A DNA stretch of 30,890 nucleotides from an uncultured Oscillospiraceae bacterium (GTDB lineage Bacteria > Bacillota > Clostridia > Oscillospirales > Oscillospiraceae). The notes under the pieces were generated by a model. The model worked only from the letters and a program-made list of their open reading frames with translations, was not told where the DNA came from and searched no databases. The translations under genes were made by a program, and so were the position numbers. The number at the start of each line of letters is the position of its first letter. Within the stretch, counting starts at the first letter, position 1. Shown in pieces: positions 28,879-30,890 of this stretch. The DNA lies in NCBI GenBank assembly GCA_934615645.1, contig CAKTTR010000018.1, positions 1 to 30,890 of the forward strand. The letters are read 5' to 3'.

Positions 28879-30774
28879 ATGGCAAAGAAACAGTTTAAAG
28901 CAGAATCCCAGCGCCTGCTGGATCTGATGATCAACTCGATCTACACGCACCAGGAGATCTTCCTGCGGGAGATCATCTCCAACGCATCGGACGCCATTGA
29001 CAAGTTGGCCTACCGGGCGCTGACGGACGAAAACGTCGGCCTGAACCGCGGCGATTTTGCCATCACGATCACCCGTGACCCGGAGAACCGGATCCTAACG
29101 GTCTCGGATAACGGCATCGGCATGGATTATGACGAGCTGGAGAAAAACCTGGGCACGATCTGCCGCAGCGGCTCGCTGCAGTTTAAAAATGAGGCGGAGA
29201 AGAAGGAAGATATTGATATCATCGGCCAATTCGGCGTTGGCTTCTACTCGGCGTTTATGGTCGCCCAGACCGTCACGGTCGTCTCCCGGAAGTATGGCAG
29301 CGACCAGGCGTTTTTGTGGCAGTCCAACGGCGCGGACGGTTACACGATCCAGGAAGCCAAGCGGGACCAGCCCGGCACCGATGTCATCATGAAGCTGAAG
29401 GACGACTCGGACGACGGCAACTACAGCAAATTCCTGGACCAGGAGCAGATCAAGAGCCTCATTAAAAAGTATTCGGACTATGTCCGCTATCCCATTAAAA
29501 TGGAGATGACCCAGCAGCGGCTGAAGGAGGGCACGGAGAAATCCGAAAAGCCCGAGTGGGAGACGTTTACCGAGGTCGCGACCCTCAATTCCATGGTCCC
29601 CATCTGGCAGCGCCCGAAGAAGGACGTGACGGACGACGAATACACGAATTTCTATCGCGATAAATTCGGCGACTATATGCCGCCGCTGACCCATGTGCAT
29701 GTCAGTGTCGAGGGTGCGGTGACGTATAAGGCGCTGCTGTATATCCCGTCCCAGGCCCCGTATGATTTCTACACCCGGGATTTCAAGGCTGGGCTGCAGC
29801 TGTATTCCTCCGGCGTTATGATCATGGAGCACTGCGAGGACCTGCTGCCGGAGCATTTCCGGTTTGTCCGCGGCGTCGTCGATTCCCAGGATCTTTCTTT
29901 GAACATCAGCCGCGAGATGCTGCAGCATGACCGGCAGCTGAAGATTATCTCCAACAATCTGGATAAGAAGCTCCGCGCCGAGCTGACGCGGCTGCTGACG
30001 GAGGAGCGGGAGAAGTACGAGACCTTCTGGACGGCCTTTGGCCGCCAGATCAAGTGCGGCGCGGTCGCGGATTACGGCGCGAATAAAGAGATGCTGCAGG
30101 ATCTGCTGCTCTTCTGGGCCGATGGTGAGGGCAAGCTGGAGACGCTGAAAGAATACGTCGCCGCCATGCCCGAGGGGCAGGAGAAGATCTATTACGCCGC
30201 CGGCGAGAGCCGCGACCGCCTGATGCAGCTGCCCCAGGTCGAGCGTCTGCAGGATAAGGGCTACGACGTGCTGTTTATGACGGAGGATGTGGACGAATTT
30301 GTCCCCCGGACGCTGCAGAATTACGACGGCAAGGCCTTCTGCAATATTACGACTGACGATCTGGAGTTGGATACGGAAGAGGAAAAGAAGGCTGCGGAGG
30401 AGCAGAAGAAGGATCTGGAGCCGGTGCTGGACTATCTGAAAAAGCAGCTGGAAGGCCGCATTAAAGAGGTGCGCCTGTCCCAGAATCTGGGCTCCCACCC
30501 GGTCTGCCTCGTCCCGGCGGGCGGCATGAGCTTTGAGATGGAGAAGTACTTCAAGCGGATGAACCCGGATATGCCGATGATGGACGCCGGGCGCATCCTG
30601 GAGATCAACCCCGCCCACAGCGCCGTGGCCGCGCTGCAAAGCGCCATCGGCCAGGACGAGGAGAAGGCCGCCAAATACGCGGAGGTCCTCTACGCCCAGT
30701 CCCTGCTCATGGCCGATCTGCCGCTGGAAGACCCGACGGCTTATACCGATCTGGTCTGCAGCTTGATGCAGTAA
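28879..30774 (+). CDS. htpG: Chaperone protein HtpG (Hsp90)
   Basis: Cytoplasmic ATP-dependent chaperone of 631 residues, close to the E. coli length. The N-terminal GHKL ATPase domain (about 1-220) shows EIFLREIISNASDAIDKL with the conserved Glu and Asn, VSDNGIGMDYDEL, and GQFGVGFYSAFMVA. The middle domain (about 230-490) contains LYIPSQAPYDF and FRFVRGVVDSQDLSLNISREMLQ with the catalytic-loop Arg. The C-terminal dimerisation domain ends LEDPTAYTDLVCSLMQ; no MEEVD tail, as normal for bacteria. I chose ATG 28879 because it begins at the usual MAKKQFKAE and is downstream of CIRCE. ATG 28843 lies inside the operator and lacks a ribosome binding site. The GAGGA site is about 11 bases away, rather distant. 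Confidence 0.97.
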   Translation: MAKKQFKAESQRLLDLMINSIYTHQEIFLREIISNASDAIDKLAYRALTDENVGLNRGDFAITITRDPENRILTVSDNGIGMDYDELEKNLGTICRSGSLQFKNEAEKKEDIDIIGQFGVGFYSAFMVAQTVTVVSRKYGSDQAFLWQSNGADGYTIQEAKRDQPGTDVIMKLKDDSDDGNYSKFLDQEQIKSLIKKYSDYVRYPIKMEMTQQRLKEGTEKSEKPEWETFTEVATLNSMVPIWQRPKKDVTDDEYTNFYRDKFGDYMPPLTHVHVSVEGAVTYKALLYIPSQAPYDFYTRDFKAGLQLYSSGVMIMEHCEDLLPEHFRFVRGVVDSQDLSLNISREMLQHDRQLKIISNNLDKKLRAELTRLLTEEREKYETFWTAFGRQIKCGAVADYGANKEMLQDLLLFWADGEGKLETLKEYVAAMPEGQEKIYYAAGESRDRLMQLPQVERLQDKGYDVLFMTEDVDEFVPRTLQNYDGKAFCNITTDDLELDTEEEKKAAEEQKKDLEPVLDYLKKQLEGRIKEVRLSQNLGSHPVCLVPAGGMSFEMEKYFKRMNPDMPMMDAGRILEINPAHSAVAALQSAIGQDEEKAAKYAEVLYAQSLLMADLPLEDPTAYTDLVCSLMQ

Positions 30775-30785
30775 AATAAAGTGCG

Positions 30786-30815
30786 AAGGGCGCTGCAAAA
30801 TTTGCAGCGCCCTTT
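30786..30815 (+). terminator. Rho-independent terminator of htpG
   Basis: AAGGGCGCTGCAAA (30786-30799) pairs with TTTGCAGCGCCCTT (30801-30814), a 14-bp stem that closes to a very small loop in practice, ending in TTT, 11 bases after the stop. Confidence 0.75.
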
Positions 30816-30862
30816 CAGCCTGTCAAAGAAAGCTCGCGTAACAGCGAGCTTTTTGGTATAAT
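30815..30862 (+). other. Hairpin with repeat-like 5' end, -10 box and start of next leader
   Basis: TTCAGCCTGTCAAAGAAAG resembles the 5' ends of repeat copies A and B (TCAGNCTGTCAAA). It is followed by AGCTCGC/GCGAGCT (30831-30837/30844-30850) with TTTTT, and then a perfect TATAAT (30857-30862). The remaining bases to 30890 are purine-rich with GGAG-type ribosome binding sites for a gene beyond the window. No good -35 box sits at the right distance. Confidence 0.45.
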
Positions 30863-30890
30863 GGGAAAAAAGAGGAGAGGCGGGGAGAAG

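Noticed and set aside
1..30890. tRNA or rRNA genes, phage or insertion sequence transposases
   Set aside because: No cloverleaf, rRNA signature, transposase or integrase motif was recognised on either strand.

Overview
The window looks like a chromosomal segment of a GC-rich, Gram-positive anaerobe of the Clostridia, most likely an Oscillospirales/Oscillospiraceae-type gut bacterium. The evidence is the gene set: IreB, an FtsEX plus M23 hydrolase operon, nnrD-lipoprotein-alr-mazF order, SLH-anchored BspA-type leucine-rich repeat protein, DUF4830, YkpA-type ABC-F, an ECF riboflavin transporter under an FMN riboswitch, a T-box on pheST and a CIRCE operator. The genus is not determined. No rRNA, tRNA, CRISPR array, phage or transposase gene was seen.

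Layout. 1-1568 (minus): OmpR-type response regulator and sensor kinase, the kinase cut by the window edge. 1623-4156 (plus): TetR regulator and DrrAB-like ABC exporter. 4171-5586: CapA-like membrane-anchored phosphoesterase. 5591-5994: large copy (A) of a modular structured repeat. 5993-9073 (minus): homocysteine methyltransferase-family protein; a small unknown protein with an SH3-NlpC/P60 cell-wall hydrolase; IreB. 9153-12899 (minus): pheST with T-box leader. 12909-16246 (plus): nnrD, GerS-position lipoprotein, alr, mazF. 16278-18877: LRR/SLH surface protein. 19008-19581: unknown protein. 19583-19817: short copy (B) of the repeat. 19896-24019 (minus): PucR/CdaR-type regulator, ftsE, ftsX, M23 peptidase. 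24131-25405: divergent pseudouridine synthase and DUF4830 protein. 25523-26611: FMN riboswitch and ribU. 26621-28679 (minus): ridA and ABC-F. 28769-30815: htpG with perfect CIRCE. The last 75 bases hold a hairpin, a -10 box and a ribosome binding site for a gene outside the window.

Themes. Much of the content concerns the cell envelope: FtsEX with its probable peptidoglycan hydrolase, NlpC/P60 hydrolase, alanine racemase, IreB (kinase-linked envelope stress), SLH surface protein and CapA-like enzyme. Direct repeats matching the WalR consensus lie in the promoter region of the NlpC/P60 operon.

The most unusual content is the repeat family at 5591-5994 and 19583-19817. The two copies share an ordered set of hairpins whose arms differ by compensatory base changes. 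Copy A also carries three inserted modules that fold alike (helix, tandem GA/GA mismatch, helix, hairpin) despite diverged sequence. This looks like a modular, structure-conserved element of the kind exemplified by BOX elements, and may be an RNA or a hairpin-mobilised DNA. A second pattern is a recurrent TTGCAA -35 element at six promoters with 16-17 bp spacing.
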